Shown: piece by piece, positions 1-5,591 of the stretch
Position numbering within the stretch: the stretch's first letter is position 1
How the letters are laid out: every line of letters begins with the position of its first letter
Assembly: GCA_023381945.1 (NCBI GenBank)
Contig: JAMCQY010000152.1
Span: 1-6,405, forward strand
From: Deltaproteobacteria bacterium
GTDB taxonomy: Bacteria; Desulfobacterota; Desulfobaccia; Desulfobaccales; 0-14-0-80-60-11
Length of the DNA stretch: 6,405 nt
Direction of reading: 5' to 3'
Position numbers and translations under genes: made by a program
Notes under the pieces: generated by a model
What the model was told of the DNA's origin: nothing
Databases searched by the model: none
The model's input: only the letters and a program-made list of their open reading frames with translations

Positions 1-666
<666 letters not shown>

Positions 667-706
667 AATTGGGTCTTGAAGGTAAACAGATAACCGACTT
701 TTACGA

Positions 707-835
707 TTATGGAATAGGGATCGGCGCACTTGTTGGCCGGGGCTTCTTCTCTTCATACGCCGCTTTAAGAGGCTTGATGACTTCGAAAGGGTTCTCCTGC
801 GAAAAGGCCTTGGTGATGCGCAGCCTGCACCTCAT
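707..835 (-). CDS. Possible small protein of 42 residues upstream of mreB, unrecognised
   Basis: The minus strand has an ATG at 833-835, 42 sense codons and a TAA at 707-709, ending 54 bp before the mreB start on the same strand. The product begins MRCRLRITKAFSQENPF, has a charged middle (KPLKAAYEEKKPRP) and ends in a proline-rich tail (TSAPIPIP). About two thirds of its third codon positions are G or C, like the real genes here and unlike the AT-rich spacer just upstream. Against it: the ribosome binding site is weak (AGGG about 13 nt upstream) and the family is not recognised. It could be a true small gene, the remnant of a longer one, or chance. A 74-codon frame on the plus strand (669-893) overlaps it and looks less protein-like. 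Confidence 0.35.
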   Translation of the reverse strand: MRCRLRITKAFSQENPFEVIKPLKAAYEEKKPRPTSAPIPIP

Positions 836-1153
836 TCTCAGAGTTTTCCCTGATATTAAGGGCTATAATTGTTTGCAAATTACAACGATATAAATGGACA
901 TTTAATGGGCAAAATGCTCATTTCGGGATGGTCAAAATGCCCAATTTCGCAACCTGCATAAATGACAAATTGATGGGTAGGTACCGAACCTTATATCGTA
1001 TGAACGGGAGACCGGAGGATACCTTGCCAGCTTAGGCAGTTATTAGCATGTGGTTGGCAGGTGTTATCCGGATAGAAGAAGTTTTCAAGGTTTTGATAGC
1101 TTCACAGTAATAGCAGATAGCAACAGTCTCTTAGAAGAAACTCAAGGCGTCAC
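836..1153. other. Non-coding spacer between the sensor kinase gene and the mreB region
   Basis: No gene is supported in these 318 bp. The stretch turns AT-rich around 850-1000 and holds the paired 15-bp palindromes (906-943) and a 9-bp inverted repeat around them (885-893 and 991-999). No clear intrinsic terminator follows the kinase stop at 1154; only weak stems without a U-tract are visible. Confidence 0.6.
906..943. promoter_or_regulatory. Tandem 15-bp imperfect palindromes, candidate activator binding sites
   Basis: Two copies are visible: TGGGCAAAATGCTCA (906-920) and TGGTCAAAATGCCCA (929-943). Each has half-sites of the form TGRNCA/TGNYCA around a central AAA, and their centres are 23 bp apart, about two helical turns. 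The similarity continues past the palindromes (ATTTCG against AATTTCG). NtrC-class enhancer sites have the same general design, for example NtrC's GCAC-N-AAAAT-GGTGC type core. I could not find a matching sigma-54 promoter (GG-N10-GC) on either strand nearby, so the target gene and the regulator remain inferences. Confidence 0.4.
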
Positions 1154-2398
1154 TTACTCTTTCGGCAGAGCAATATAAAAGGTGGCCCCCCCATTCACTT
1201 TTCCTTCGGCCCAGACTCGGCCACCGTGCTTTTGGATAATGCGCTTGACGATGGCCAGCCCGACACCGGTGCCTTCGTATTCCCCTAAGCCGTGCAGTCG
1301 TTGAAAGGGGCCGAACAGGTTGTCGGCATAACGTTCATCAAAGCCAATGCCGTTATCCTTGAAGTAATAGATTTTTTCGCTGCCCTCAATCCGCCCGCCA
1401 ACTTCAATGATTGCGGTCTCCCTGTCCCTGGTGTACTTGATGGCGTTGCCCAGTAAATTGATCATGACCTGGTAGAACAAGGAGTAGTCGACATAGGCGG
1501 TAGGCAGGTCATGAATCGTTAACTGCAAGTTCCGTCCGGGCTCCTCGGGTTTCAAGCGCTTAAAGACCTGCCTGGCCATATCTCCCAGGTTGGCATCCGA
1601 CTTTCTCAGCGGCTGCTGGGACAGGCGGGAGAGGCCCAGCAGGTCGTCGATGAGATGATGCATAAGCTTGGTATTGTCGCAGATGACCTGGAACAGCCTG
1701 AGAGCTTCGGCATCGAGTTTATCGGCGTGCTCCCCCATCAGTATCCGGGAGAAGCCCTCGATGGCCCGCAGCGGGGTTTTGAGGTCGTGGGCCACGGAAT
1801 AGGAAAAGGATTCTAACTCTTGGTTGCTGGCCTCCAATTGGGCGGTCCGCTCTTTCACCCGCTTCTCCAGCTCTTTCTGGTGGACGATAAGCTCTTCCGC
1901 CTGAATCTGGAGTTCTTCATTATTTACCGACAACTTTTCGGCGAGGACCTGTTGCTCAGCTAAAAGCCTCTCCCTTTCGACCTCCAGCCGCTTGCGCGCG
2001 GTGACATCTTCGATGGCCAACAGGATTAAGTCCTTACTTCCCTCCTCCTGCATTAGACGCCGGGCGTTGAGGAGCATGGTGCGGCGGCCGATCTCGGGAA
2101 AATCACGTTCCACTTCGAAGTCCTCGAAGTGTTGGTTGGCGGGCAGGATGTTTTCCAGGAGTATCCGCAGGCGGGGGATATCCCATTGGCGGTTGCCTAT
2201 ATCAAAGATGAGGCGGCCTTCCGTCTCCGGGGGCAGGACATTGAAGACTCTGTAAAAAGAGTCGTTGGCGGAGATAACCCGGAGGTCTCCATCTATGACG
2301 ATGAGGGGCTCTCCCACGGTGGCGATGACACGATGATCAAGCTCGCCCAACGCCTGGGGCTTTCCAGGTTTTGACCCTGCCTTCCCCTCGTCATGCAT
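1154..2398 (-). CDS. Soluble PAS-domain sensor histidine kinase
   Basis: Complete 414-residue two-component sensor kinase that would autophosphorylate on histidine and pass the phosphate to a response regulator not present in this window. No transmembrane segment is visible, so it should be cytoplasmic. Order of domains: PAS at about 32-133, of the type carrying DFEVERDFPEIGRRTMLLNA and ending LAIEDVTARK; a long coiled-coil linker at about 134-195; HisKA with the H-box HDLKTPLR and phospho-acceptor His204; HATPase with the N-box (N314, N318), G1 box DNGIGF (348-353), F-box LFGPFQRLH (361-369) and G2 box GTGVGLA (376-382). All catalytic residues are present, with no receiver domain or DNA-binding domain. 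The PAS ligand cannot be told from sequence. The chosen ATG has no Shine-Dalgarno; a TTG at residue 17 preceded by GGAAAG is the main alternative. It sits alone, with long spacers on both sides, so it is an orphan kinase. Confidence 0.95.
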   Translation of the reverse strand: MHDEGKAGSKPGKPQALGELDHRVIATVGEPLIVIDGDLRVISANDSFYRVFNVLPPETEGRLIFDIGNRQWDIPRLRILLENILPANQHFEDFEVERDFPEIGRRTMLLNARRLMQEEGSKDLILLAIEDVTARKRLEVERERLLAEQQVLAEKLSVNNEELQIQAEELIVHQKELEKRVKERTAQLEASNQELESFSYSVAHDLKTPLRAIEGFSRILMGEHADKLDAEALRLFQVICDNTKLMHHLIDDLLGLSRLSQQPLRKSDANLGDMARQVFKRLKPEEPGRNLQLTIHDLPTAYVDYSLFYQVMINLLGNAIKYTRDRETAIIEVGGRIEGSEKIYYFKDNGIGFDERYADNLFGPFQRLHGLGEYEGTGVGLAIVKRIIQKHGGRVWAEGKVNGGATFYIALPKE

Positions 2399-2404
2399 AA
2401 CTAA

Positions 2405-2433
2405 ATTATTGCATAAACTTGAAAAATGTTAAA
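2405..2433 (-). promoter_or_regulatory. Candidate promoter directly abutting the sensor kinase start
   Basis: On the minus strand a -10-like AATAAT (2410-2405) lies 17 bp downstream of a weak -35-like TTTAAC (2433-2428). Only 6 nt separate the -10 from the ATG at 2398, so transcription would begin at or next to the start codon. This fits the absence of a ribosome binding site, but the -35 matches only half the consensus. Confidence 0.3.
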
Positions 2434-2545
2434 GAGGTGAATGCGAAATTTATTTAGGTAGTTGCCTATTCGGCACTTTCAAAAACGGGGACCCGCCAAG
2501 CTATCATCTAATTTATCTGATGACTGAACAAATCGCAGTAGAACC

Positions 2546-2720
2546 TATTTTCAAAACCTATTTCAGACTGTGATACCAAGTTGCGGCCGATGAACAAGAA
2601 ATGTCAATTGTAGGCGCGCCCGCGCGTGCGCCCTCATTTAGGGCGGACACATGGGTCCGCCCCTACAAAATCTCCTTTTGACTGCAACTTGTTATGAAAT
2701 ATAGGCTCAACCTGAAAATA
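2546..2720. repeat. Composite nested inverted-repeat element (MITE/REP-like)
   Basis: A nest of inverted repeats is centred near 2636. TGATACCAAGTTGC (2571-2584) pairs with GCAACTTGTTATGA (2684-2697) at 12 of 14 positions. Inside, TTGTAGG (2608-2614) pairs with CCTACAA (2662-2668). The core has two near-palindromes: one GC-rich at about 2613-2632, and one at 2641-2662 built on GGGCGGAC/GTCCGCCC. Outside, TATTTTCA (2546-2553) pairs with TGAAAATA (2713-2720), with gapped similarity between. The GTAGGGGCGGACC-type core resembles repeats dispersed in many bacterial genomes; that comparison is from memory. No target duplication was identified. Confidence 0.6.
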
Positions 2721-2737
2721 ATGGGAGATCTAGTTTT

Positions 2738-2766
2738 TAAGTCCCCCATTGAAAAAGGGAGACTTA
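2738..2766. repeat. Hairpin of the C-rich/G-rich dispersed type
   Basis: TAAGTCCCCC (2738-2747) pairs with GGGAGACTTA (2757-2766) at 9 of 10 positions around a 9-nt loop rich in A. It resembles the larger CCCCCC/GGGGGG repeat at 3102-3122 and may be another copy of the same family. It has no U-tract, so a terminator role is unlikely. Confidence 0.5.
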
Positions 2767-2796
2767 GATGTATTTCAAGATGTTATATAAATCCCC

Positions 2797-3104
2797 CCCC
2801 TGCCCCAGTAATGTCCGGCTATGATTTTGCATTGGCGGTGGTAAATTAAAACGAAAAAGCACTGCCACCGGCGCAAATGCTGGCAAGGCCTAGAAATAAT
2901 AAATCCCCCTCTCACCTGCCAGGGGAGAGGGCCGGTGAGGGGTGGCTTAGTCGACGGATTACTTCCCCCTCACCCTACCCGCTCCCCCATCGGGGGAGAG
3001 GATAAAAACCAAGTCGGCCCAGGCAGTTACACAAAATGGAGATCTCCACGTCTCTAAAATGGCCTTATGCGCAAAAACCCTGCCGGACACTACTGCCCCT
3101 GCCC
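2797..3104. mobile_element. 290-bp non-autonomous transposable element (MITE) with 9-bp target duplication
   Basis: The element spans 2806-3095. Its left end CAGTAATGTCCGGC (2806-2819) matches the inverted right end CAGTAGTGTCCGGC (3095 down to 3082) at 13 of 14 positions; extended to 25 bp the ends agree at 20 positions, including a shared TTTTGC at ends 20-25. Abutting each end is the perfect direct repeat CCCCTGCCC (2797-2805 and 3096-3104), as expected of a 9-bp target site duplication. No transposase is inside, so it must have been moved in trans by an insertion sequence with matching ends. A 9-bp duplication is known for some families, such as the IS10/IS50 group of IS4; I cannot assign the family from memory alone. 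The interior carries a REP-like pair at 2904-3001. Removing the element and one duplicate restores an uninterrupted C-rich/G-rich repeat. Confidence 0.75.
2904..3001. repeat. Inverted pair of REP-like C-rich/G-rich repeats
   Basis: Copy A (2904-2944), read on the minus strand, begins CCCCTCACCGGCCCTCTCCCC. Copy B (2965-3001), on the plus strand, begins CCCCCTCACCCTACCCGC. The two share CCCCTCACC followed by a CCC-N-CTCCCC block, and each can fold on itself through CTCCCC/GGGGAG stems. About 20 bp separate them, a head-to-head arrangement like a BIME. The CCCCTCACCCTAACCCTCTCCC type is widespread between bacterial genes; that is from memory. Confidence 0.65.
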
Positions 3105-3122
3105 CCCTTTTTCACAGGGGGG
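3102..3122. repeat. CCCCCC/GGGGGG hairpin, right half of the repeat that received the MITE
   Basis: CCCCCC (3102-3107) and GGGGGG (3117-3122) flank a 9-nt loop TTTTTCACA. Together with the AAATCCCCCCCC at about 2789-2800 it forms one older repeat that is now split by the 290-bp element. Confidence 0.55.
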
Positions 3123-3288
3123 TGGTTGATTCGCAACCAAAGTCTTATGAGTTGGTTAATAATGAAGCCGGGAATAGGTTTTGAAATGACTTATATATCC
3201 TGCCAGTTCAGCAACAAAGGCGATTTACTGAGAATATACTGATATGCTCCGGCCAGATGCTTTATTTTGACGCCAATTTCATTTTTAC

Positions 3289-4719
3289 TTAACTGATAGT
3301 CGCCGCCTTAATCAGGTTGGTAGTGCCGCGGGTGCCGATGGGCGTGCCGGCTGTAATGATCACCCGCTCGCCGGGATGAAGCAGTCCCGCCTGTACTGCC
3401 TCCGCCACCACGGTCTGCAGCATCTCGTCGATGTCTTCACTGGCGGGAGTCAAAAGGGGTGAAACCCCCCAGGAGAGGCAGAGTTGCCGCCAGGTCACAG
3501 GCTTTGAAGTTAGGGCGATAATGCGGTTTTTGGGCCGAAAACGGCTGATGAGGCGGGCAGTGCCGCCGCCATCGGTATTGGTCAGGATCGCCGCGGCCTC
3601 CAGGTCCTGGGCCATTTCGCAGGCCGCATAGCTCACCGCCTCGGGAATTTCCCGGCGGCGTTCCAAGGCCCGGGACCTGAGCCAGGCGGTGTAGGGAAAA
3701 TTTTCCTCCGTGGCCCGGCTTACCTGGTCCAAAAATTTTACCGCTTCCACCGGGTAATGGCCCGCTGCGGTCTCTTCCGAGAGCATCACCGCGTCGGTGC
3801 CGTCCAGGATCGCATTGGCCACGTCGGTGGCTTCGGCCCGGCTCGGGCGGGAGTGGTCCACCATGGACAGCAGCATCTGAGTGGCGGTGATCACCGGTTT
3901 GCCAGCCCGGTTGGCCGCGGCGATGATTTGTTTCTGGAGCAGGGGCACCCGTTCCAGAGGCACCTCCACCCCCAGGTCCCCCCGGGCCACCATCAAACCG
4001 TCGGCCACGCCCAGAATCTCTTCAAGCTTCTCCAGGGCCTCGTGTTTTTCGATCTTGGCGATGATGGGGGTCTCGGCCCTCTGGCCGCGCATGAACCCGC
4101 GGGCCTCCAGGACGTCATGGGCCGAACGCACGTAGGATAAGGCCACAAAATCTACCCCCATGGAGAGGCCGAAACGCAGGTCCTCGTAGTCTTTGGCCGT
4201 CAAGGCCGGCACCGACAGGGAATGGCTGGGGAAATTTATCCCCACCCGGGAACGCAACACCCCACCCACCACTACGCGGCAGCGCAGGACCTGGGCTTCC
4301 TTCGCTTCTACCCGTAGTTCGATATTGCCGTCGGCCAGCAGGAGGCGCGCCCCCACCGGCGTCTCATTGATGATCTGCGGATAATTGACGCTGACGCCTA
4401 AGTTTGGCCCGGCCACTTCCCCGGCGCTTAGTATGAATCCTTCCCCATCCGCAAGGACGGCCTCACCGCCCGGCACTTCGCCGATACGCACCTTGGGACC
4501 GGCCAGATCCTGGAGGATGGCCACCGGAATCCGCAGCCGCTCCGATAACTCCCGGACCCTCTTGATCCGGCCGGCATGTTCCTCCCGGCTGCCGTGGGAG
4601 AAGTTGAGACGAGCCACATTCATGCCGGCTTCCAGCAACTGGGGCAGTACGTCGCCGTCGCAGGCCGGACCCAGCGTGCAGACGATCTTGGTGCGCCGCG
4701 ACTTGGGTACACTGGTCAT
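3289..4719 (-). CDS. pyk: Pyruvate kinase
   Basis: Catalyses phosphoenolpyruvate + ADP to pyruvate + ATP, the last step of glycolysis, in the cytoplasm, normally as a tetramer. The 476 residues are the usual bacterial length, without the C-terminal PEP-utiliser extension of some Gram-positive enzymes. The TIM-barrel N-domain starts KIVCTLGP (11-18) and has VARLNFSHG (35-43, R37). DLAGPKVRIGE (71-81) leads into the B-domain cap at about 72-168. AKIEK (221-225) holds catalytic Lys222 and metal ligand Glu224; ARGDLG (245-250) holds metal ligand Asp248; ITATQML (277-283) holds Thr280. DVANAILDGTDAVMLSEET follows at about 299-317. The C-domain starts near 345 with the phosphate-loop-like TDGGGTA. 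Lys76 sits where potassium-dependent enzymes have Glu, which points to a potassium-independent enzyme. The ATG is preceded by AAAGGGGGG 8 nt upstream. It is transcribed divergently from the zinc-ribbon gene, with no clear promoter of its own. Confidence 0.97.
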   Translation of the reverse strand: MTSVPKSRRTKIVCTLGPACDGDVLPQLLEAGMNVARLNFSHGSREEHAGRIKRVRELSERLRIPVAILQDLAGPKVRIGEVPGGEAVLADGEGFILSAGEVAGPNLGVSVNYPQIINETPVGARLLLADGNIELRVEAKEAQVLRCRVVVGGVLRSRVGINFPSHSLSVPALTAKDYEDLRFGLSMGVDFVALSYVRSAHDVLEARGFMRGQRAETPIIAKIEKHEALEKLEEILGVADGLMVARGDLGVEVPLERVPLLQKQIIAAANRAGKPVITATQMLLSMVDHSRPSRAEATDVANAILDGTDAVMLSEETAAGHYPVEAVKFLDQVSRATEENFPYTAWLRSRALERRREIPEAVSYAACEMAQDLEAAAILTNTDGGGTARLISRFRPKNRIIALTSKPVTWRQLCLSWGVSPLLTPASEDIDEMLQTVVAEAVQAGLLHPGERVIITAGTPIGTRGTTNLIKAATIS

Positions 4720-4727
4720 ACCTTTTT

Positions 4728-4736
4728 CCCCCCTTT
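4728..4736 (-). promoter_or_regulatory. Ribosome binding site of pyk
   Basis: Minus-strand AAAGGGGGG, 8 nt before the ATG at 4719. A second AGG almost touches the start and is too close to serve. Confidence 0.7.
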
Positions 4737-4823
4737 AGTGGGTAATAATTATCCACGCAATGGTCTATTTTACTCACTGCAATCGCCCAAAAGATAAGAT
4801 CAGGTTTTTTGTGGCACCAGGGG

Positions 4824-4891
4824 TTGACAAATTTATTATTGAATATTAACTGATTAGGTATAAGTAAATTATTTGGCTTGGCGGGTATAAT
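4824..4891 (+). promoter_or_regulatory. Candidate promoter elements for the zinc-ribbon gene
   Basis: A consensus -10 hexamer TATAAT lies at 4886-4891, which would place transcription start near 4898, about 29 nt before the ATG at 4927. No good -35 lies at 16-18 bp from it. A perfect -35 TTGACA lies further up at 4824-4829 with only weak -10 candidates at the right distance (TTAACT at 4846). Either two overlapping promoters exist or one of these matches is chance in AT-rich DNA. Confidence 0.4.
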
Positions 4892-4926
4892 TATTGCAAT
4901 GTAATATGCGAAGGGGGAGAGTAATT

Positions 4927-5127
4927 ATGCCGATCTACGAATACCAATGTGTCGATTGCGGGGGCCGTGACCAGCGGGTGGCGGGGCTGGACGATCATAC
5001 GGCCCTGTGCGCCCAGTGCGGCGGTTTAATGCTGCGCCTGGACGAGGATGTCTTCCAACCGTACTTCGAGGAGGTGGCCGAAGCCGAACCGGCCTGGACC
5101 GAAACCAAGAACAAGGCATCCCTGTAA
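4927..5127 (+). CDS. FmdB-type zinc-ribbon small protein
   Basis: A 66-residue protein starting MPIYEYQCVDCG, the hallmark of the FmdB/CxxC regulatory family of small zinc ribbons. Two CxxC knuckles (C8/C11 and C28/C31) should bind one zinc ion; after them comes an acidic tail (DEDVFQPYFEEVAEAEPAW). Family members are suspected regulators or chaperone-like partners, but no molecular function is established for most, so none is claimed. The start is the ATG at 4927, not the TTG at 4894 in the same frame: AGGGGGAG at 4912-4919 lies 7 nt before this ATG and the conserved MPIYEY begins exactly there. It forms a single-gene unit ending in a strong terminator and is divergent from pyk. Confidence 0.88.
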   Translation: MPIYEYQCVDCGGRDQRVAGLDDHTALCAQCGGLMLRLDEDVFQPYFEEVAEAEPAWTETKNKASL

Positions 5128-5150
5128 CTTAAGGGAAAAGTACGGCTGTG

Positions 5151-5187
5151 AAAAAGCCCCTCAAGGAGGGGCTTTTTTCTTTTTTTT
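5151..5187 (+). terminator. Strong intrinsic terminator after the zinc-ribbon gene
   Basis: AAAAAGCCCCTC (5151-5162) and GAGGGGCTTTTT (5166-5177) form a perfect 12-bp stem with a 3-nt loop, followed by a run of T to 5187 broken by one C. The gene's stop is 24 nt upstream. The five A's on the left arm give a shorter U-tract on the other strand, so it could also stop minus-strand transcripts arriving from the rhodanese side. Confidence 0.92.
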
Positions 5188-5281
5188 CCCGGCATTAAGG
5201 TTTTCCGGTAATTTTTCCATCCAATGATAATATCAGCAACATTCTTTTAATGGCTTATCTCTTCTTACTACATAAATTATT

Positions 5282-5470
5282 TTATCGATACAATTGCACA
5301 AAATCGACTTGATTCTTTCCACTATGTCGGCGTAAAACCTGCTCAAATTTTCGTATTAGCTTCTCGACTTCTCTGATTTTTGTCGTGATAACTATCCAGC
5401 ATTCCGGTCTAAATTGGCAAATTGGTAAATCCACCGGAGGCCAATGACCAGGAGATTTCTCAGATTGAGA
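5282..5470 (-). pseudogene. Coding-like open frame without a proper start, probable gene remnant
   Basis: The minus strand is open for 62 codons between a TAG at 5471-5473 and a TAA at 5282-5284. The translation looks like real protein: it contains SPGHWPPVDLPICQFRPECW, then a charged helix-like stretch (TTKIREVEKLIRKFEQVLRR) and HSGKNQVDFVQLYR. There is no ATG in frame; the only plausible start is a GTG at 5432-5434 without a ribosome binding site, which would give 50 residues. Upstream on the same strand a second frame (about 5395-5583) is also open for 63 codons and overlaps this one, so a frameshifted remnant is possible. The family is not recognised. Codon use is AT-rich, unlike the neighbours, which suggests foreign or decaying DNA. 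Chance remains a serious alternative. Confidence 0.35.
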
Positions 5471-5521
5471 CTATCCTGAGCTATCTTTGGCAAGGAATTA
5501 TCAATACTGCAAATCTTCACA

Positions 5522-5543
5522 GCCAGGGAGACTGCACCCTGGC
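5522..5543. other. Perfect 7-bp stem-loop downstream of the rhodanese gene
   Basis: GCCAGGG (5522-5528) pairs with CCCTGGC (5537-5543) around an 8-nt loop. It lies about 40 nt past the rhodanese stop but has no U-tract on the minus strand, so it would be a weak terminator or an RNA 3' end stabiliser at most. On the plus strand a T-run follows only about 12 nt later. Confidence 0.35.
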
Positions 5544-5569
5544 ATTCATTCCCTATTTTTTCTAGTCTA

Positions 5570-5591
5570 CTGTTATTCCACTGTTATTCCA
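5570..5591. repeat. 11-bp tandem duplication over the rhodanese stop codon
   Basis: CTGTTATTCCA occurs twice in direct tandem (5570-5580 and 5581-5591). The second copy covers the last codons and the TAA stop of the rhodanese gene. It looks like a recent slippage duplication and does not change the protein. Confidence 0.8.

Larger units (their letters stand above)
2399..3288. other. Gene-free 890-bp spacer filled with dispersed repeats
   Basis: No convincing coding frame is present on either strand between the kinase start and the pyruvate kinase stop. The spacer contains, in order, a composite inverted-repeat element (2546-2720), a hairpin (2738-2766), and a 290-bp element with terminal inverted repeats (2806-3095) inserted into a C-rich/G-rich repeat (about 2785-3122). 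No terminator hairpin with a U-tract is visible just after the pyruvate kinase stop. The 68-codon plus-strand frame at 3036-3242 crosses the edge of the inserted element and is not believed. Confidence 0.8.
5188..5583. other. AT-rich spacer without an intact gene
   Basis: This stretch is clearly richer in A and T than the genes on either side. It holds no frame with both a good start and a ribosome binding site. Coding-like but broken minus-strand frames are described separately, as is a hairpin at 5522-5543. Confidence 0.6.

Noticed and set aside
669..893. 74-codon plus-strand frame
   Set aside because: No ribosome binding site suited to its start, unremarkable translation, and it runs from the edge of mreB's 5' region into AT-rich DNA. 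The opposite-strand 42-codon ORF looks more gene-like.
1038..1070. Possible sigma-54 promoter (TTGGCAGGTGTTATCC)
   Set aside because: The GG-N10-GC spacing fails because no GC falls at the -12 position, and no gene follows on that strand.
1992..2374. Plus-strand frames of 81 and 87 codons inside the kinase gene
   Set aside because: Antisense shadows of the PAS-encoding region.
2546..3122. Repeat cluster considered as a CRISPR array
   Set aside because: Repeats are inverted, differ in sequence and are irregularly spaced; there are no regularly spaced direct repeats with unique spacers.
3757..4140. 127-codon plus-strand frame inside the pyruvate kinase gene
   Set aside because: Antisense shadow of a GC-rich gene whose minus-strand reading has all the pyruvate kinase motifs; no start signal.
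4385..4738. 117-codon plus-strand frame over the pyruvate kinase 5' end
   Set aside because: Antisense shadow, rich in Arg, Ser and Pro as expected from reversed GC-rich codons.
4811..4829. Possible sigma-54 promoter at TGGCACCAGGGGTTGAC before the zinc-ribbon gene
   Set aside because: The -24 half matches, but the -12 half reads TTGA at the wrong spacing and lacks the required GC.
4894..4926. Upstream TTG start for the zinc-ribbon protein
   Set aside because: The family begins at MPIYEY, and a good ribosome binding site sits 7 nt before that ATG; the TTG would lie at or before the likely transcript start.
5422..5562. 47-codon plus-strand frame from TTG that looks partly protein-like
   Set aside because: No ribosome binding site, starts 12 nt after an in-frame stop, and overlaps the minus-strand frames, which read better.
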